From contig JAYVFU010000072.1 of assembly GCA_043772865.1 (NCBI GenBank), positions 1 through 15,234 of the forward strand: 15,234 nucleotides of DNA, given 5' to 3'. This DNA is from JACMMS01 sp043772865 (lineage in GTDB: Bacteria > Pseudomonadota > Gammaproteobacteria > Burkholderiales > Methylophilaceae). Both the position numbers and the translations under genes were made by a program. Positions 14,489 through 15,234 of this stretch are shown piece after piece. Numbering within the stretch: position 1 is the first letter of the stretch; each line of letters opens with the position of its first letter. The notes below the pieces were generated by a model. The model saw only the letters and a program-made list of their open reading frames with translations, had not been told where the DNA came from and ran no database searches.

Positions 14489-15122
14489 TAAATTTCCATA
14501 CATTGTGATTGAAGGGCCCATCGGCAGTGGAAAAACTACACTGGCCAAGCTTTTGGCGGACAAATTTTCAGTCAATCTTTTGAGTGAAAAAGCCGAATCT
14601 AATCCATTTCTGGCCCGCTTTTATCAGGATGCGCAACGTTATGCTCTGCCTACTCAGCTATTCTTTTTGTTTCAGCGTTCAGGTCAAATTAGCGAAATGT
14701 TGCAGCGTGACATGTTCGCGCATGGCACTGTCTCAGATTTCTTTTTAGAAAAAGATCCGATATTTGCACGGCTGAATTTAGATGATGAAGAATACGCACT
14801 GTATAACCAGATTTACCAGCATTTACAGCTAAAAGCCAGTAAGCCAGATTTGGTCATCTATTTGCAAACACCGGTAGATGCTTTAATTGATCGTATTGAA
14901 GAGCGCAATGTGACTTATGAACAAGAAATGTCACGTGAGTACATTGAGCGCTTAGCGGATGCCTACAGTGCATTTTTTCATACTTATGATGCCTCCCCTG
15001 TACTGATTGTTAATAACGAAAAATTAAACATCATTAAAGACGAGGCTGCACTCAATTTACTCTTAGAGCGAGTGATGCAAATTAAAAGTGCTCGTGAATA
15101 TTTCAATCCAAACTTTGAGTAA
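14475..15122 (+). CDS. Deoxynucleoside kinase (deoxyadenosine/deoxycytidine-type)
   Basis: Phosphorylates salvaged deoxynucleosides to their 5'-monophosphates. The P-loop is GPIGSGKTTL (14-23). SEKAESNPFLARFY (37-50) gives the substrate-site glutamate region, followed by QLFFLFQRSGQI (61-72), SDFFLEKDPIFARLNL (87-102), and a LID-type RIEERNVTYEQEM (140-152) after the PDLVIYLQTP strand (124-133). The 215 residues match the dNK/dGK/dAK family; which base is preferred cannot be read from sequence. In related betaproteobacteria this gene sits between folK and panB, and panB may follow beyond the window. It begins inside the folK 3' end. Confidence 0.9.
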   Translation: MNIFNKFPYIVIEGPIGSGKTTLAKLLADKFSVNLLSEKAESNPFLARFYQDAQRYALPTQLFFLFQRSGQISEMLQRDMFAHGTVSDFFLEKDPIFARLNLDDEEYALYNQIYQHLQLKASKPDLVIYLQTPVDALIDRIEERNVTYEQEMSREYIERLADAYSAFFHTYDASPVLIVNNEKLNIIKDEAALNLLLERVMQIKSAREYFNPNFE

Positions 15123-15156
15123 ATGATCTGGAAATAAGGGTATTAGCATCATATTG

Positions 15157-15217
15157 ACCCAAACGGGCTAATGGTTTAGCCCTGTTATACCTTATCGGAC
15201 TATTGTTCGTTTTGGGT
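15157..15217 (+). other. Nested inverted repeats downstream of the deoxynucleoside kinase
   Basis: GGGCTAA (15165-15171) and TTAGCCC (15176-15182) form a 7-bp hairpin with a four-base loop. Outside it, ACCCAAACG (15157-15165) can pair with CGTTTTGGGT (15208-15217) with one bulge, enclosing about 60 nucleotides. The hairpin is not followed by a clear T-run, so as an intrinsic terminator it is weak. It could be a structured leader of the next gene, a 3' end structure or a small RNA. I see no coding frame of note in 15123-15234. Confidence 0.35.
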
Positions 15218-15234
15218 ACCTAATAGAACATGAG

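Noticed and set aside
1..15234. CRISPR arrays, toxin-antitoxin pairs, restriction or other defence genes
   Set aside because: No regularly spaced repeats and no such gene families were seen. Apart from the integrase end, all the recognised genes belong to housekeeping or cofactor pathways.

Overview
The window looks like a chromosomal segment of a betaproteobacterium, most likely Methylophilaceae or a close relative (Methylotenera/Methylophilus type). This is inference from the low-to-moderate G+C, the betaproteobacterial character of the proteins and the gene orders pcnB-folK-deoxynucleoside kinase and pncC-recA-recX-alaS-lysC. No species is claimed.

Layout. (1) Positions 1-1757 are one end of an integrated mobile element: the tail of a possible plus-strand gene, a compact set of inverted/direct repeats, and a 512-codon tyrosine recombinase that stops 51 bases short of the 3' end of an intact tRNA-Ser(GCU) gene. 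The rest of the element lies outside the window. (2) Positions 1850 down from 10809 hold a minus-strand run of housekeeping genes, in transcription order mogA, thiL, pgpA, pncC, recA, recX, alaS, lysC, followed by the tRNA. Several neighbours overlap by 4-11 bases (ATGA at pgpA/pncC), so at least parts are translationally coupled. (3) From 10896 the strand switches. An exported PDZ-domain protein ends at a strong terminator. Then come a PduO-type cobalamin adenosyltransferase, poly(A) polymerase I (pcnB), folK and a deoxynucleoside kinase, the last three tightly packed.

How the genes fit together. They cover cofactor synthesis (molybdopterin, thiamine diphosphate, cobalamin, folate), recombination and repair (recA with its regulator recX), NAD/NMN salvage (pncC), phospholipid synthesis (pgpA), tRNA charging (alaS), aspartate-family amino acids (lysC), RNA decay (pcnB) and dNTP salvage. 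No defence system, CRISPR array or biosynthetic cluster is visible.

The most unusual features are modifications of ordinary genes. AlaRS carries an in-frame, A+T-rich insertion of roughly 88 residues. The adjacent RecX is nearly twice normal size through an N-terminal extension and an internal serine/glutamate-rich insertion. LysC has an internal ATG with an excellent ribosome binding site exactly where a separate regulatory subunit starts in some other bacteria. pcnB has a TATAAT box so close to its ATG that the transcript may be leaderless.
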